A stretch of 64,000 nucleotides of DNA from an uncultured Sphingomonas sp. (GCA_913776255.1 CAJYLV010000022.1:25254-89253), one strand, 5' to 3'; positions 19,388-29,611 are shown, counted from the first letter of the stretch. Notes: generated by a model from the letters alone, not told the origin. Numbers and translations are program-made.

Positions 19388-20317
19388 ATGACGGCAAAGG
19401 CCCGGTCGCTGGCGCTGCTTGGCGCGATCGCGCTCGGCACGCTCGCGATGCCGGCGACGGCGCAGCAGGACAAGATGACGCCGATCGCGACCCCGGCGCA
19501 GCCGGATGCGATCACGCTCGACACCGGGCCGTTGCCCGATGCGCCCAACAAGGAAGCGTGGCACCGCCAATATGGCAGCACCTTCACGCGCAACGTGACG
19601 GTGGCGACGCTGACCCCGTTCCTCCCCGCCCCCGGCACCGCGACCGGCGCGGCGGTGGTGGTGGCGCCCGGCGGCGGGTTCCGCACATTGTCGATGGAGA
19701 ATGAGGGCTGGGATGTCGCCAAGGCGCTCGCCAGGCGCGGCGTCGCCGCGTTCGTGCTCAAATACCGGCTGAACCAGACCCCCGCCGACATGCCGGGGTT
19801 CGAGAAGTCGATGGCGGAGATCTTCGGCGGCGCCGCGCCGCGCCCGCGCGTCGATCCGACCGCGATGACCGCGCGGCTCGGCCCGCAGATCGCCGATGCG
19901 CGCGCCGCCTTCGCGCTGATCCGGCGCCGCGCCGCGGAGTGGAAGGTCGACCCCGACCGGATCGGGATGATCGGCTTCTCGGCCGGCGCGATGCTGACGA
20001 TGGCGACGACGCTCGCCGGGCAGGACGCCAAGCCGGCCTTCGTCGCCGACATCTACGGCCCGCTCGGCGCGGTCGACGTCCCCGCCGATGCGCCACCGCT
20101 GTTCATCGCGCTGGCGGCGGACGATCCGTTCTTCGCCAATGACGGCATCGGGCTGGTCGACAAATGGCGCGCGGCGAAGCGGCCGGTCGAGTTCCACCTC
20201 TACGAACAGGGCGGGCACGGCTTCGGCATGTACCAGAAGCCGACGACCAGCACCGGGTGGTTCGACTCCTACGTCCGCTGGCTGGGGATGCACGGGCTGC
20301 TGGCGAAGAAGAAGTAA
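19388..20317 (+). CDS. Secreted alpha/beta-hydrolase, acetyl-xylan-esterase-like
   Basis: This is a carbohydrate-esterase-like hydrolase (BD-FAE/Axe type) likely to remove acetyl or feruloyl groups from hemicellulose pieces in the periplasm. Three tandem ATG codons (19382, 19385, 19388) follow GGAGGG; the third has the best spacing and gives 309 residues. The signal peptide is ARSLALLGAIALGTLAMPATA. The fold shows an oxyanion strand VVVAPGGGFR, the nucleophile elbow GFSAGAM, the acid in LAADDPFF, and the His in QGGHGFGMY. It is probably co-transcribed with the GH43 gene. Lipase or peptidase activity is less likely. Confidence 0.86.
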   Translation: MTAKARSLALLGAIALGTLAMPATAQQDKMTPIATPAQPDAITLDTGPLPDAPNKEAWHRQYGSTFTRNVTVATLTPFLPAPGTATGAAVVVAPGGGFRTLSMENEGWDVAKALARRGVAAFVLKYRLNQTPADMPGFEKSMAEIFGGAAPRPRVDPTAMTARLGPQIADARAAFALIRRRAAEWKVDPDRIGMIGFSAGAMLTMATTLAGQDAKPAFVADIYGPLGAVDVPADAPPLFIALAADDPFFANDGIGLVDKWRAAKRPVEFHLYEQGGHGFGMYQKPTTSTGWFDSYVRWLGMHGLLAKKK

Positions 20318-20327
20318 GCGCGACCGC

Positions 20328-20459
20328 CGTCGCCCCTGCGCAGGCAGGGGCCTATGTCTGTATCGTCGCGCAGACGGTCCGACACAGCAGCCAGCCAACA
20401 TGTGTCAGAGGTCTCGACAAACGCGACAGTCATGGGCCCCTGCCTTCGCAGGGGCGACG
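20328..20459. repeat. 132-bp MITE-like element, family C copy 3
   Basis: The outer arms CGTCGCCCCTGCGCAGGCAG and GCCTTCGCAGGGGCGACG enclose an inner inverted pair CGACACA/TGTGTCAG. It lies between the convergent 3' ends of the esterase and TonB-receptor genes. A small related hairpin, TCGCCCCTGCCCTCGAAGGG, follows near 20499. Confidence 0.85.
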
Positions 20460-20529
20460 GTTTCGGTGGCGAGTGGACGATGACCCGGCCGCCGGTATCG
20501 CCCCTGCCCTCGAAGGGGCGACGTGGCCG

Positions 20530-23346
20530 TCAGAAGCGGAAGCGGACGCCGAGCGAGTAATAGCGCCCTTCCTCGCGGACATCGACCGGATAGCCGGCGT
20601 CGGCGGCGAAGTTGCGATAGTTCTGCCACGGCTGCGCGAGGATGTTGCTGACATCGGCGGTCAGCGTGATGTTCTCGAACGGCGTATAGGAGGCCGAGAA
20701 GTCGAGCCGCGAGATCGGCCGCACCGTCACGCCCGCGAATTGCGGCTCACCGGGATTGCGGCTGAAGCTGTCGACATACTCCGAGCGGCGATTGTACGAC
20801 AGGCGTGCCGAGATCGGACCCTTCTCGTAGAAGCCGGTGACATTGTACGTCCACTTCGAAATGCCGGTGATCGGCACCACCGGCGCGCTCTCACCGATCG
20901 CCGAAGGCAATTGGTTGGTGCCATCGAGATAGGTCACGTTGAGCTGCGTCCCGAAGCCGCTGAGCAGGCCGGGCAGGAAATCGAAGAAGGTCTGGAAGTT
21001 CGCTTCGGCACCCTTGATACGGCCCGCCCCTGCGTTTTCGGGTCGCGATATCTGCACGCGGCCATAGGTTGGGTCATCCACCACGTTGGTGAGGTTGGTG
21101 ATGAAGCCGAACAGATCGCGATAGAACACCGAGGCGGTGAAGGAGCCGGTCGGCGCAAAATACCATTCGAGCGTGGCGTCCCAATTGTTCGAGGTCAACG
21201 GAACGAGGTCGGGGTTGCCACCACTGCCGGTCGCCTGGAAGGCGGCGCCGGCCGCCGTATTGCGGGTGATGTTGAATGCCGGGTTCAGCTGCCCGAAATT
21301 CGGGCGGGTGCGCGTCTCGGTATAGGCGAAACGCGCCTGCAATTGCGGCGTGAATTTCAGCCGCGCGCCGAACGAAGGCAGCACGTCGACGTAATTCTGT
21401 CGGTTCACCTGCGCCACATACGAGATTACGTCGTTCGTGTTCAGGCGACTGACGCCACGATAGGTGCCGTCGTTGTTGACGACGCGAACCCCCGCGGTGC
21501 CGTCGATCTCGACCCCGGCGACCGTGAAGTCGTAGCGCGCCATCGCATAGGCGGCGTAGGTGCTTTCCTGCGCGCTGAACCCGCCGTCCTCACGCAGGGC
21601 GATTTCTTCCTGCCCGAAACGTGCGACGCTGTCGCGCAGGTCGACGTTGTTGGGATCGCGCGCGATCAGCTGCGGGCCGACCGAATAGGTCAGCGCGCGC
21701 AAGGCGTCGAAGTTCGAGCGGATCGCGGCGCGCGACGGCATCAACCAGTTGCGGAATTGCGCGGCGGGCTGGCGGAAGCCGTCCTCGACCTTCTCCAGCG
21801 CACCGGTCGGCAGGCTGGCCAGCGGGATGCCGAGCGCGTCGGTGGCGAGATAGCGGTCGCCCTGCTCCAGCTTCGCGTTGCGCGACACCCAGCGGACGCC
21901 GAAGTCGAGCCGCTGGATCAGCGGCAGCTCGGTATCGAGCTGCAGGTCGGCGCGCCATTGATGCCCGCCGCCGGTGGCGTGGTAGCGCTTCTGGTAGAAG
22001 CCGCGCCAGATGTAATTGTCCGGATTGAGCGCGTCGAAACCCGGGAAGCTGAACGACGCGCCGCCGTTGCGGTCGAACTCGACATCGACCTGCGGCGACG
22101 AGGCGAAGCGCGCGTCGAGGCTGTATTCGAGCTGCGAATAGGTGCTGTAGGTATAGGCGTAATCGCTGCTGATCTTCGCGCGGTCACCCTTCCACACGAA
22201 GCCGATCGCGCCCTGATAGGTGTCGGTGCGATCGTTGAAGGTCGAACGGAACTGCTGCGGCGCGAGGCCGCCGGTCTTGGTAAGGCTGAGCACCTTGCGC
22301 GGGTCGTTCGGGTCGAGCACGACGTTGCTGAGCGTCGGGCGGGTGCCGTTCTGCCCCGGCAGCGCGAGCGTCTCCGCTTCCAGCAAGGCGGTGAAATTCT
22401 CGTTCGACTGTTCGCCGCGATACGCCTGCCACAGCCCGTCGGCATAGACTTCGAGCCGGTCGCTCGGGCGCCATTGCAGGCTGCCGTTGACCGACGGGCG
22501 CGTGCGGGTGCCGGTCGCGAAGTAATTGCCGACCGAATTGGGGATGCGGAAATCGGTGCCGACGCCCGGCGTGGTGACGTTCAGATTGTCGGTGGCGTTG
22601 TTGACGTCGCCGATCGGCGTTCGCGTGGTCTGGTCGTTGAAACGAACCGCGTTGCGGTAGCGGGTGCGCGTGATCGCGAAATTGACCAAGGCGCCGATCT
22701 CGCCGATGCCGGTGTCCCAGCGATCGGTGATCAGGATATTGCCGACCGGGTCGAGCTTGCCCGACTGGTCGTTGTACGCGCCGCGGATCCCGCCCGCGAT
22801 CTCGAAGCCGGTGAAGTCGAACGGCCGACGCGAGCGGACGTTGACCAGCCCGGCCAGCCCCGGCTCGATCAGGTCGGCGGTGCCGGACTTATAGACCTCC
22901 AGCGCGGCGAGCGCGCCGGCCGGGAAGTCCTGCAACGCGACGCCGCGATTCTCGGCGGTGAAGATCTCGCGGTTGTTGAAGGTGGTGCTGATATCGCCCA
23001 GCCCGCGGATCAGCACGCCGTTCGCTTCGTCGTTCGAACGGTTGACCTGCACGCCGGTGACGCGCGCCAGCGCTTCGGAGGCGTTGTTGTCGGGCAATTT
23101 GCCGATGTCCTCGGCGACGACCGCATCGAGGATCGACGCCGAATCGCGCTTGAGCGCCTGCGCCGAACGCAGGCTGGCGCGCACGCCGGTGACGACGATG
23201 TCGTCGGCGGCGGGGCCGGTGGCGGCGACGGGCGAGGTCGGCGCGACCGCGCTCGCTTCCTGCGGCAGCGGGGCGTCCTGTGCGGCGGCGAGCCCCGGCG
23301 TCAGCGCGGTTCCGGCCAGCAATGCCGTTCGGAACAGGGTTTTCAT
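20530..23346 (-). CDS. TonB-dependent receptor (TonB-Xanth-Caul type)
   Basis: This is a large outer-membrane beta-barrel importer, probably for oligosaccharides released near the cell. It has 938 residues from the ATG at 23346; an in-frame GTG at 23358 is an alternative with its own GGGAGAG. The signal peptide is KTLFRTALLAGTALTPGLAAA. The TonB box is DDIVVTGVRAS, the plug follows with LPDNNASEALARVTGVQV and GVLIRGL, and the chain ends in the aromatic RYYSLGVRFRF typical of barrel proteins. The style matches carbohydrate-linked receptors of Sphingomonas and Caulobacter. It is convergent with the GH43/esterase genes. The ligand is not known. Confidence 0.92.
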   Translation of the reverse strand: MKTLFRTALLAGTALTPGLAAAQDAPLPQEASAVAPTSPVAATGPAADDIVVTGVRASLRSAQALKRDSASILDAVVAEDIGKLPDNNASEALARVTGVQVNRSNDEANGVLIRGLGDISTTFNNREIFTAENRGVALQDFPAGALAALEVYKSGTADLIEPGLAGLVNVRSRRPFDFTGFEIAGGIRGAYNDQSGKLDPVGNILITDRWDTGIGEIGALVNFAITRTRYRNAVRFNDQTTRTPIGDVNNATDNLNVTTPGVGTDFRIPNSVGNYFATGTRTRPSVNGSLQWRPSDRLEVYADGLWQAYRGEQSNENFTALLEAETLALPGQNGTRPTLSNVVLDPNDPRKVLSLTKTGGLAPQQFRSTFNDRTDTYQGAIGFVWKGDRAKISSDYAYTYSTYSQLEYSLDARFASSPQVDVEFDRNGGASFSFPGFDALNPDNYIWRGFYQKRYHATGGGHQWRADLQLDTELPLIQRLDFGVRWVSRNAKLEQGDRYLATDALGIPLASLPTGALEKVEDGFRQPAAQFRNWLMPSRAAIRSNFDALRALTYSVGPQLIARDPNNVDLRDSVARFGQEEIALREDGGFSAQESTYAAYAMARYDFTVAGVEIDGTAGVRVVNNDGTYRGVSRLNTNDVISYVAQVNRQNYVDVLPSFGARLKFTPQLQARFAYTETRTRPNFGQLNPAFNITRNTAAGAAFQATGSGGNPDLVPLTSNNWDATLEWYFAPTGSFTASVFYRDLFGFITNLTNVVDDPTYGRVQISRPENAGAGRIKGAEANFQTFFDFLPGLLSGFGTQLNVTYLDGTNQLPSAIGESAPVVPITGISKWTYNVTGFYEKGPISARLSYNRRSEYVDSFSRNPGEPQFAGVTVRPISRLDFSASYTPFENITLTADVSNILAQPWQNYRNFAADAGYPVDVREEGRYYSLGVRFRF

Positions 23347-23787
23347 CGTCGCCTTCACTGCATCTCTCCCACGCTCCGCGATCCCGTTCGCGGCGTTTAT
23401 TAATCAGACATAATCCGGGGAGGATTGAAGCGTCAACATCATCATGGCTTCATATCAGGTCGGCTGATCGCGGTAAGCGACAGAATTGTCACATGTTAGC
23501 TGCGGACAGTAAGGTCCCGAAGCACCGCGGCTTGTCAGACATTCGGCGCGCCGACGAGAGCGTCTCGCACGTCGCCGCGCCCGTGATCCGAGAGGACTTC
23601 CCAAGGCCGACCGACATCTGCCCGTCATCCGCCTTCTATCGTCATCCCGGACTTGAACCGGGACCCCGCTTCTACCGCGGCTGCCGAAGAAGCGGGGCCC
23701 CGGATCAAGTCCGGGGCGACGAACAAGAGGGTGTTCGGCGCGAAAACACTCAGGACGCCTCATGGAAAGCTTCAATGTCGATCGGTT
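23347..23787. other. Intergenic region upstream of the TonB receptor
   Basis: The 440 bp without a gene should hold the promoter of the receptor gene, which is transcribed leftward. The stretch next to the gene (about 23395-23510) is AT-richer than its surroundings, with TTAATCAGACATAATC and CATATCAGGTCGGCTGAT, a plausible place for operators. The right part is a family B repeat. No confident promoter boxes could be assigned, and the short ORFs in the track look spurious. Confidence 0.4.
23640..23721. repeat. REP-like palindromic element, family B copy 4
   Basis: The arms CGTCATCCCGGACTTGAACC and GGATCAAGTCCGGGGCGACG surround the usual CCCCGCTTCT/AGAAGCGGGGC inner pair. It lies just downstream of the malate synthase gene. 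Confidence 0.85.
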
Positions 23788-25884
23788 CTAGGACGTAATC
23801 GCTGCCTTGGCGCGGCGGCGGAAGCGGTGGAGCAGCGGCTCGGTATAGCCGTTCGGTTGCGCCCGCCCCTCGAACACCAGCGCCTGCGCCGCCTGCATCG
23901 CAAGGCTGTCCGGGCTGAGCCGCCGATAGCCGGGATCGCCGGCATTCTGCGCGTCGACCCGCGCCGCCATGCGCGTGAACGCCGCCTCGACCTGCGCGCG
24001 CGTCGCGACGCCGTGATGCAGCCAGTTGGCGAGATGCTGCGACGCGATGCGCAGCGTCGCGCGATCCTCCATCAGCCCGACGTCGTGGATGTCGGGCACC
24101 TTCGAGCAGCCGACCCCCTGATCGATCCACCGCACGACATAGCCGAGGATGCCCTGCGCATTGTTGTCCAGCTCGTCGGCGATCGCCTGCGCGGACCAGG
24201 TCCGGTCGGCGGCGAGCGGGATCGTCAGCAACGCCTCGAGCGGCGCGACCGGTTCCGCGGCGCGTTCGGCCTGACGGTCGGCGACGGCGACGCGGTGGTA
24301 GTGCGTCGCGTGCAGCGTCGCGGCGGTCGGCGACGGCACCCAGGCGGTGGTGGCGCCGGCCAGCGGATGCGCGATCTTCTGCGCCAGCATGTCCTGCATC
24401 CGGTCGGGCGCCGCCCACATCCCCTTGCCGATCTGCGCGCGCCCCGCGAAGCCGCACGCCAGCCCGATCTGGACGTTGCGATCCTCATAGGCGGCGATCC
24501 ACGCGGCGTCCTTCATCTGCGCCTTGCGGACCATCGCGCCGGCCAGCATCGAGGTGTGGATCTCGTCGCCGGTGCGGTCGAGGAAGCCGGTGTTGATGAA
24601 GACGATGCGGTCGCGCACGGCATGGATGCACGCGGCGAGATTGGCGCTGGTCCGGCGCTCCTCGTCCATCACCCCGATCTTGATCGTGTGGCGTGCGAGC
24701 CCGAGCAAATCCTCGACCGCGTCGAACAGCCGGTCGGTGAACGCCGCCTCGTCCGGGCCGTGCAGCTTCGGCTTGACGATGTAGATCGCGCCGGCCCGCG
24801 AATTGTGACGCGCGCCGCGGAGATCGTGGAGCGCGATCAGGCTGGTGACGACCGCGTCGAGGATGCCTTCGGGCGCCTCGCTGCCGTCGGCGAGCCGCAG
24901 CGCGGGGGTGGTCATCAGATGCCCGACGTTGCGGACGAACAACAGGCTGCGCCCCGGCAGCGTGAAGCGCGCGCCATCGGGCGCGACATAGCCGCGATCG
25001 GGGTCGAGGCGGCGGGTGACGCGGCGGCCGTTTTTGTCGAACGACGCCTCCAGATCGCCGCGCATCAGCCCCAGCCAATTGGCATAGGCCGCCACCTTGT
25101 CGGCGGCATCGACCGCGGCGACCGAATCCTCGAGATCGCAGATCGTGGTCAGCGCCGATTCGAGAAGCACGTCGGCAAGCCCGGCGCGGTCGTCGCGCCC
25201 GATCGGGTGCGTGCGGTCGATCACGAGTTCGATGTGCAGCCCGTGATGGCGCAGCAGCCAATTGTCGCCGGCGCGCCCGGCGAGTCCGGCCGGATCGGCG
25301 AGCGCGGGCGCGTCCCCTGCCCAGTCGCGCCAGCTGCCCTGCGCCAGCGGCACCGTCTCGTCGAGGAAGGCGCGCGCCCAGTCGATCACCTGCGCGCCGC
25401 GCACCGGATCGTAGCCCGCGCCGGCGGGCGCGCCGGGCAGCGCGTCGGTGCCGTACAACGCGTCGTACAGGCTGCCCCAGCGCGCATTGGCGGCGTTGAG
25501 CAGGAAGCGCGCGTTGAGGATCGGGACGACCAGTTGCGGCCCAGCCACCCGCGCCACCTCGTCATCGACCGCACCCGGCGCGATCGTGAACGGCGCGGGC
25601 TCGGCGACCAGATAGCCGATCTCGCGGAGGAACGCCTGATAGGCGGCGGCGTCGTGCGGCTGCCCGGCGCGCGCACGGTGCCACGCGTCGATCTGCGCCT
25701 GCACGGCATCGCGGTGGCGCAACAAGGCGGCGTTCTCGGGCGCGAAACGCGCGTAGAGCGCCGCCAGCCCGGACCAGAAATCGGCCGCGCGCACCCCGGT
25801 GCCGGGGAGCGCCTGCGTTTCGAGAAAGGTCGCGAGCCGGGTGGCGACCTGCAGGCCAGCGCGGTCTTCGTACAGCTCGGTCAT
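23788..25884 (-). CDS. glcB: Malate synthase G
   Basis: It condenses glyoxylate and acetyl-CoA to malate in the glyoxylate bypass or glycolate use. It has 698 residues, slightly short for isoform G. Hallmarks are [53 protein letters not shown] and the ending near [14 protein letters not shown]-like text. The start was chosen at 25884 because an AGGAGG lies 9 bp upstream; the earlier ATG three codons before touches that site. A LysR regulator diverges from it across about 90 bp and may control it. Isocitrate lyase is not in the window. Confidence 0.95.
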   Translation of the reverse strand: MTELYEDRAGLQVATRLATFLETQALPGTGVRAADFWSGLAALYARFAPENAALLRHRDAVQAQIDAWHRARAGQPHDAAAYQAFLREIGYLVAEPAPFTIAPGAVDDEVARVAGPQLVVPILNARFLLNAANARWGSLYDALYGTDALPGAPAGAGYDPVRGAQVIDWARAFLDETVPLAQGSWRDWAGDAPALADPAGLAGRAGDNWLLRHHGLHIELVIDRTHPIGRDDRAGLADVLLESALTTICDLEDSVAAVDAADKVAAYANWLGLMRGDLEASFDKNGRRVTRRLDPDRGYVAPDGARFTLPGRSLLFVRNVGHLMTTPALRLADGSEAPEGILDAVVTSLIALHDLRGARHNSRAGAIYIVKPKLHGPDEAAFTDRLFDAVEDLLGLARHTIKIGVMDEERRTSANLAACIHAVRDRIVFINTGFLDRTGDEIHTSMLAGAMVRKAQMKDAAWIAAYEDRNVQIGLACGFAGRAQIGKGMWAAPDRMQDMLAQKIAHPLAGATTAWVPSPTAATLHATHYHRVAVADRQAERAAEPVAPLEALLTIPLAADRTWSAQAIADELDNNAQGILGYVVRWIDQGVGCSKVPDIHDVGLMEDRATLRIASQHLANWLHHGVATRAQVEAAFTRMAARVDAQNAGDPGYRRLSPDSLAMQAAQALVFEGRAQPNGYTEPLLHRFRRRAKAAITS

Positions 25885-25906
25885 CGTCGACATCCTCCTG
25901 ACCGAC

Positions 25907-25961
25907 AGCCTTAAACGGCTTGCGATCCTGTCGGTAGCAGGCAAAGGTTCCAAACACCTTT
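25907..25961. promoter_or_regulatory. Candidate LysR operator region between glcB and the LysR gene
   Basis: Two small inverted repeats lie in the divergent gap: AGCC-TTAAAC-GGCT at 25907-25920 and AAAGGT-TCCAAAC-ACCTTT at 25943-25961. The second is 15 bp upstream of the LysR start, a common place for autoregulation. No assignment to a known site is possible. Confidence 0.35.
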
Positions 25962-25976
25962 TCCCAGGAAGAACGA

Positions 25977-26879
25977 ATGCTCGATCCCGATTACGTGCTG
26001 TTCGCGCAGGTGGTCGCGGCGGGCAGCCTGTCGGCGGCGGCGCGGACGCTCGGCATCTCGCCCGCGATGGCGTCGAAGCGGCTGGCGCGACTGGAGGCGC
26101 GGCTCGGCGTGCGGCTGATCCAGCGCACGACGCGGCGGCTGGCAGTGACCGATGCCGGCGAGCGCTTCCACGCCGATGTCGTCGCGATCCTGCGCGACAT
26201 CGCCGCGGCGGAGGCGCGCGTCGCCGGGGGGCGCGACGAGCCGGCCGGCGTGCTGCGCGTCTCCGCGCCGACCTCGTTCGGGCGGCTGCACATCGCGCCG
26301 CGGCTGCACGACTTTCTCCGCGCCGCGCCCGGCGTGCGGCTGGAGCTGCTGCTCGACGACGCTAATGTCGATCTGGTCGCCGCGCGGATCGACGTCGCGG
26401 TGCGCATCGCCCGCGACATCCCGCCCAGCCTCGTCGCGCACCGACTGGGCGACAGCCCCCGCCTGCTGTGCGCCGCGCCGGCCTATCTCGCCGAACATGG
26501 CACGCCGCGCACGCCGCGCGAGCTGTCCGGCCACCGCCTGCTCGCCGCCGATGGCCAGTCGCCGTGGCAGCTGGTCAACGGCCGGCGCCGCCTGGCGATC
26601 GAGGTGCAGAGCCATGTGCGGACCAATTCCAGCGAGATCGTCCGCGAACTGGCGCTGTCCGGGGTCGGGATCGCGCTGCGCTCGCGATGGGACGTCGGCG
26701 AGGCGCTGGCGGCGGGACGGCTGGTGCCGGTGCTGCCGGACTGGGAAGGCCCGCGCGATCTGGCGATCCACGCGCTCCACCCGCGCGCGCCCACGGTGCC
26801 GGCCGCGGTGACCGCGTTCATCGCCTTCCTGCGCCGGACGCTCGATCCCGCGCCGTGGTCAGTCGCCGCAATGGCGTGA
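25977..26879 (+). CDS. LysR family transcriptional regulator
   Basis: This 300-residue DNA-binding regulator has the N-terminal winged helix-turn-helix ([48 protein letters not shown]) and a substrate-binding domain from about residue 90. The second domain begins [20 protein letters not shown], like the CrgA/DmlR subgroup. It is transcribed away from malate synthase, so glcB is a likely target; the inducer is unknown. Its last 21 bp overlap the 3' end of the convergent HWE kinase gene, an arrangement that makes read-through antisense to each other. Confidence 0.93.
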   Translation: MLDPDYVLFAQVVAAGSLSAAARTLGISPAMASKRLARLEARLGVRLIQRTTRRLAVTDAGERFHADVVAILRDIAAAEARVAGGRDEPAGVLRVSAPTSFGRLHIAPRLHDFLRAAPGVRLELLLDDANVDLVAARIDVAVRIARDIPPSLVAHRLGDSPRLLCAAPAYLAEHGTPRTPRELSGHRLLAADGQSPWQLVNGRRRLAIEVQSHVRTNSSEIVRELALSGVGIALRSRWDVGEALAAGRLVPVLPDWEGPRDLAIHALHPRAPTVPAAVTAFIAFLRRTLDPAPWSVAAMA

Positions 26880-29486
26880 GATCGGGATCGCGATCCGGCA
26901 GCGCACGCCGTCGGCGCCTAGCACGAACGAGGTCCGCGCGCCGAGCTGATAGGGCAGCGCATGCTCGATCAGCTCGCGTCCCTCGCCCGAGCCGAGCGGC
27001 GCGCGTCCGGCGGCGGGCATCGCCACGCCGGTTTCGTGCCAGTCGATGTGCAGCCACGGACCGTCATCCTCCCCCGGCGCGACCGACCAGGCGATCGACA
27101 ATCGCCCGCCCGCCGTGCCGAGCGCGCCATATTTGACCGCGTTGGTGGCCAGTTCGTGGAGCGCCATCGCCAGCGTCTGCACCGTCGAGGAGCGCAGCCG
27201 CACGCCCTTCGGCCCGTCGCGCGTCACCGCCGCCGCCTCGCCGTCGAGCGCCGCCATCTCGGCGTCGAGCAGGCTGTCGAACGTGACCCGTTCGTCGTCG
27301 GACAGCCGTGACAACAGCCCCTGCACGCGCACCAGCGCCTGCAACCGGTCGCCGAAACGCTGATGGAACTCCGCCAGATCGCGGCTGGCGCGCGCGCTCT
27401 TGTCGGCCAGCGCCTGCACCACGCCGATCAAGTTGCGGGTGCGGTGCTGGAGCTCGGCGATCAGCACCTGCTGGCGTTCCGCCCACGCGCGCCGTTCGGT
27501 CACGTCGACGATCGCGCCGACCATCCGCACCGGCTGCCCGGCGTCGTCGAAGAAGAAGCGGCCGCGGGCCGAATGCCAGTGGATCGAGCCATCGGGATGG
27601 ACGACGCGGAATTCCTGCGCATAGGGGCGTCCGCCGCCCATCGCGTCGGCCATCAGCGTCTCCGCCGCGGCGCGGTCGTCGGGATGGATGCGCGCCAGCC
27701 ACGCGCCGTAGCTGGGCTCGACCGAATTGACCGGATAGCCCTGCAGCAGGAAATGCTCGGCGGACCAATGGACCTCGTCGCTGGCGACGTTCCAGTCCCA
27801 CAGCCCGATCCCGCCGACCTCGACCGCGCTGCGCAGCCGCTCCTCGCTGCGGGTCAGCGCCTCGCGCGCGTGGCGGGAGGCGGTGATGTCGGAGGTGATG
27901 CCGCCGATCATCACCACCTGTCCGCCGGCATCGCGGATCGGAAATTCGGTGGTGCGCAGCCAGCGCGTCTCGTCGGCAGCCGCGTGGCGGATGCGGTAAT
28001 CGACCGTGACATGCTCGCCGACGCGGACGCGCGCGATCGCCGCCTCCACCGCGCCGCGATCCTCGGGCAGGATCAGCGTCAGCCAGTTGCGATAATGGTC
28101 GCCGCTCAGCACCACCCGCCGCGCGCGCCCGTAGATCGCCCGGAACGCGGGCGTGACATAGCGCCAGTGCAGCGTCGCGGCATCGCGGATCCACAAGGCG
28201 TCGCGCGAGGCGTCGCCGAACAGCCGCAGCAATTCCTCGCGCTCGCGCAGCCGCACGGTCGCCTCGCGCTGCGCGGTCACGTCGAAGACGACCCCGTGCA
28301 GGATGCGCGTGTCCGGCCCGTCGGCGCGGCCGCGCCACCGCAACCAGCACCCCGCGGTCGGGCCGGCGACGACCTCAAGCTCGCCGTCGAATTCCTCGCC
28401 CGGCAGGATGCGGCGCGTGACGAAGCGGTGCACCGCCTCGCGCCCCTGCGCCGACAGCCGGTCGAGGAAGTCGGTCGCCGGTCGCGCCTCGTCGGTGGGG
28501 GGCATCCCGAGCAGCGCGAAGAAGCGCGCGTCGCCGCGCACCTCGCGCGTGGCGAGATCGATACGCCAGGCCCCCATCCCGCCCCCGTCGAGCGCGATCC
28601 GGCGCAGCTCCTCGCTGCGGCGCACGACCTCGGCGGCGGTGCGCCGCGCGGTGATGTCGATCCCGGTCCCGAACCATTCGATGACCCCGCCCTCCGCGTC
28701 GAGCACCGGCAGCGCGCGCGACGCGACCCAGCCGGTCGTGCCGTCGGCGCAGCGGACCCGGTGTTCCAGCTCGAACATCCCCGGCCCGTCCAGCGCGACC
28801 GCCATCGCCGCGAAGACCGCGCCACGATCCTCGTCGGGGATGAACCGCTCCACCCAGTCCTCGACCGGCGCGGACACGTCGGGAAGCATTCCGCGGCCTT
28901 CGAGCCGCAGCAAGAAGCGCCAGTCGGCGCTCATTCGGTACAGCATGTGGCTGCCGGTCCGCACCATCATCCGCAGCTGCGCCTCGCTGTCGCGCAGCTG
29001 CGCGGTGGTGCGGCGATGGTCGGTGACCTCGGCCAGCTGCTGCAAGGCACCCGCGACGCTGCCCCGCGCATCGCGGACCGGCATCCAGGTGATGTCGAAG
29101 GTGCGGCGCTCGAACCGGCCGGCGGCGTCGCGCAGCGCGACCTCATGCCCGGTCAGCGACACGGCGCCGCCCGCCTTCACGGTCGCCAGCCGCTGCGCCA
29201 CCCCGTGATCGTAGATGTCGCTCCACCCCTCGGTGACCGGATGGCCGAGCAGCGCCGGATGCCGGTCGCGCGCGATGTCGATGTACGCGTCGTTGTAGAG
29301 TTGCAGCAACGCCTCCCCCCACAGCAACGTCGCCGGACAGGGCATCGCCAGCATCGTCTCGACGTTCGACAGCAGCTCCGCCGGCCATGCCGCGATCGGC
29401 CCCAGCGCGGTGCGCGACCAGTCGAAGGCGCGGATGCGCGCCGCCATGTCCCCGGTCCCGAATGGTCGCGTCGTCACTGGCTTCAT
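26859..29486 (-). CDS. Multi-PAS sensor histidine kinase, HWE family
   Basis: This is an 875-residue cytoplasmic sensor kinase with no membrane span or signal peptide. About five PAS/PAC modules fill residues 1-665; several end in the PAC-like GxxxDITxRRxA pattern (GTGIDITARRTA, GVVFDVTAQREA, GGITSDITASRHA, GAIVDVTERRAW). The C-terminal 200 residues form an HWE-type transmitter: ELQHRTRNLIGVVQALA with the phospho-acceptor His near 681, ALHELATNAVKYGALG as the N-box, and WHE in HIDWHETGV. HWE kinases in this class often feed general stress or light responses. No single-domain response regulator or PhyR is adjacent; the OmpR-type regulator diverging from it has its own kinase. Confidence 0.9.
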   Translation of the reverse strand: MKPVTTRPFGTGDMAARIRAFDWSRTALGPIAAWPAELLSNVETMLAMPCPATLLWGEALLQLYNDAYIDIARDRHPALLGHPVTEGWSDIYDHGVAQRLATVKAGGAVSLTGHEVALRDAAGRFERRTFDITWMPVRDARGSVAGALQQLAEVTDHRRTTAQLRDSEAQLRMMVRTGSHMLYRMSADWRFLLRLEGRGMLPDVSAPVEDWVERFIPDEDRGAVFAAMAVALDGPGMFELEHRVRCADGTTGWVASRALPVLDAEGGVIEWFGTGIDITARRTAAEVVRRSEELRRIALDGGGMGAWRIDLATREVRGDARFFALLGMPPTDEARPATDFLDRLSAQGREAVHRFVTRRILPGEEFDGELEVVAGPTAGCWLRWRGRADGPDTRILHGVVFDVTAQREATVRLREREELLRLFGDASRDALWIRDAATLHWRYVTPAFRAIYGRARRVVLSGDHYRNWLTLILPEDRGAVEAAIARVRVGEHVTVDYRIRHAAADETRWLRTTEFPIRDAGGQVVMIGGITSDITASRHAREALTRSEERLRSAVEVGGIGLWDWNVASDEVHWSAEHFLLQGYPVNSVEPSYGAWLARIHPDDRAAAETLMADAMGGGRPYAQEFRVVHPDGSIHWHSARGRFFFDDAGQPVRMVGAIVDVTERRAWAERQQVLIAELQHRTRNLIGVVQALADKSARASRDLAEFHQRFGDRLQALVRVQGLLSRLSDDERVTFDSLLDAEMAALDGEAAAVTRDGPKGVRLRSSTVQTLAMALHELATNAVKYGALGTAGGRLSIAWSVAPGEDDGPWLHIDWHETGVAMPAAGRAPLGSGEGRELIEHALPYQLGARTSFVLGADGVRCRIAIPISRHCGD

Positions 29487-29611
29487 CCCGTCAGCAAAGC
29501 GCGAACATTAAACTTTGGCAAGATAAGCCCTTGGCGCCGCAAGCATGATAGCAGTGCGCAAGCCGATCGGATAGTGTCGGCGTCTGGTCATCAACGTGGC
29601 GGAACCCGATC

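Noticed and set aside
20164-23403. 1079-residue plus-strand ORF
   Set aside because: It is antisense to the TonB-dependent receptor, which has a full signal peptide, TonB box and C-terminal aromatic end. The plus-strand ORF shows no domain.
23653-25914. 753-residue plus-strand ORF
   Set aside because: It is antisense to malate synthase G. The translated text is Arg/Val/His-rich noise starting in a repeat.
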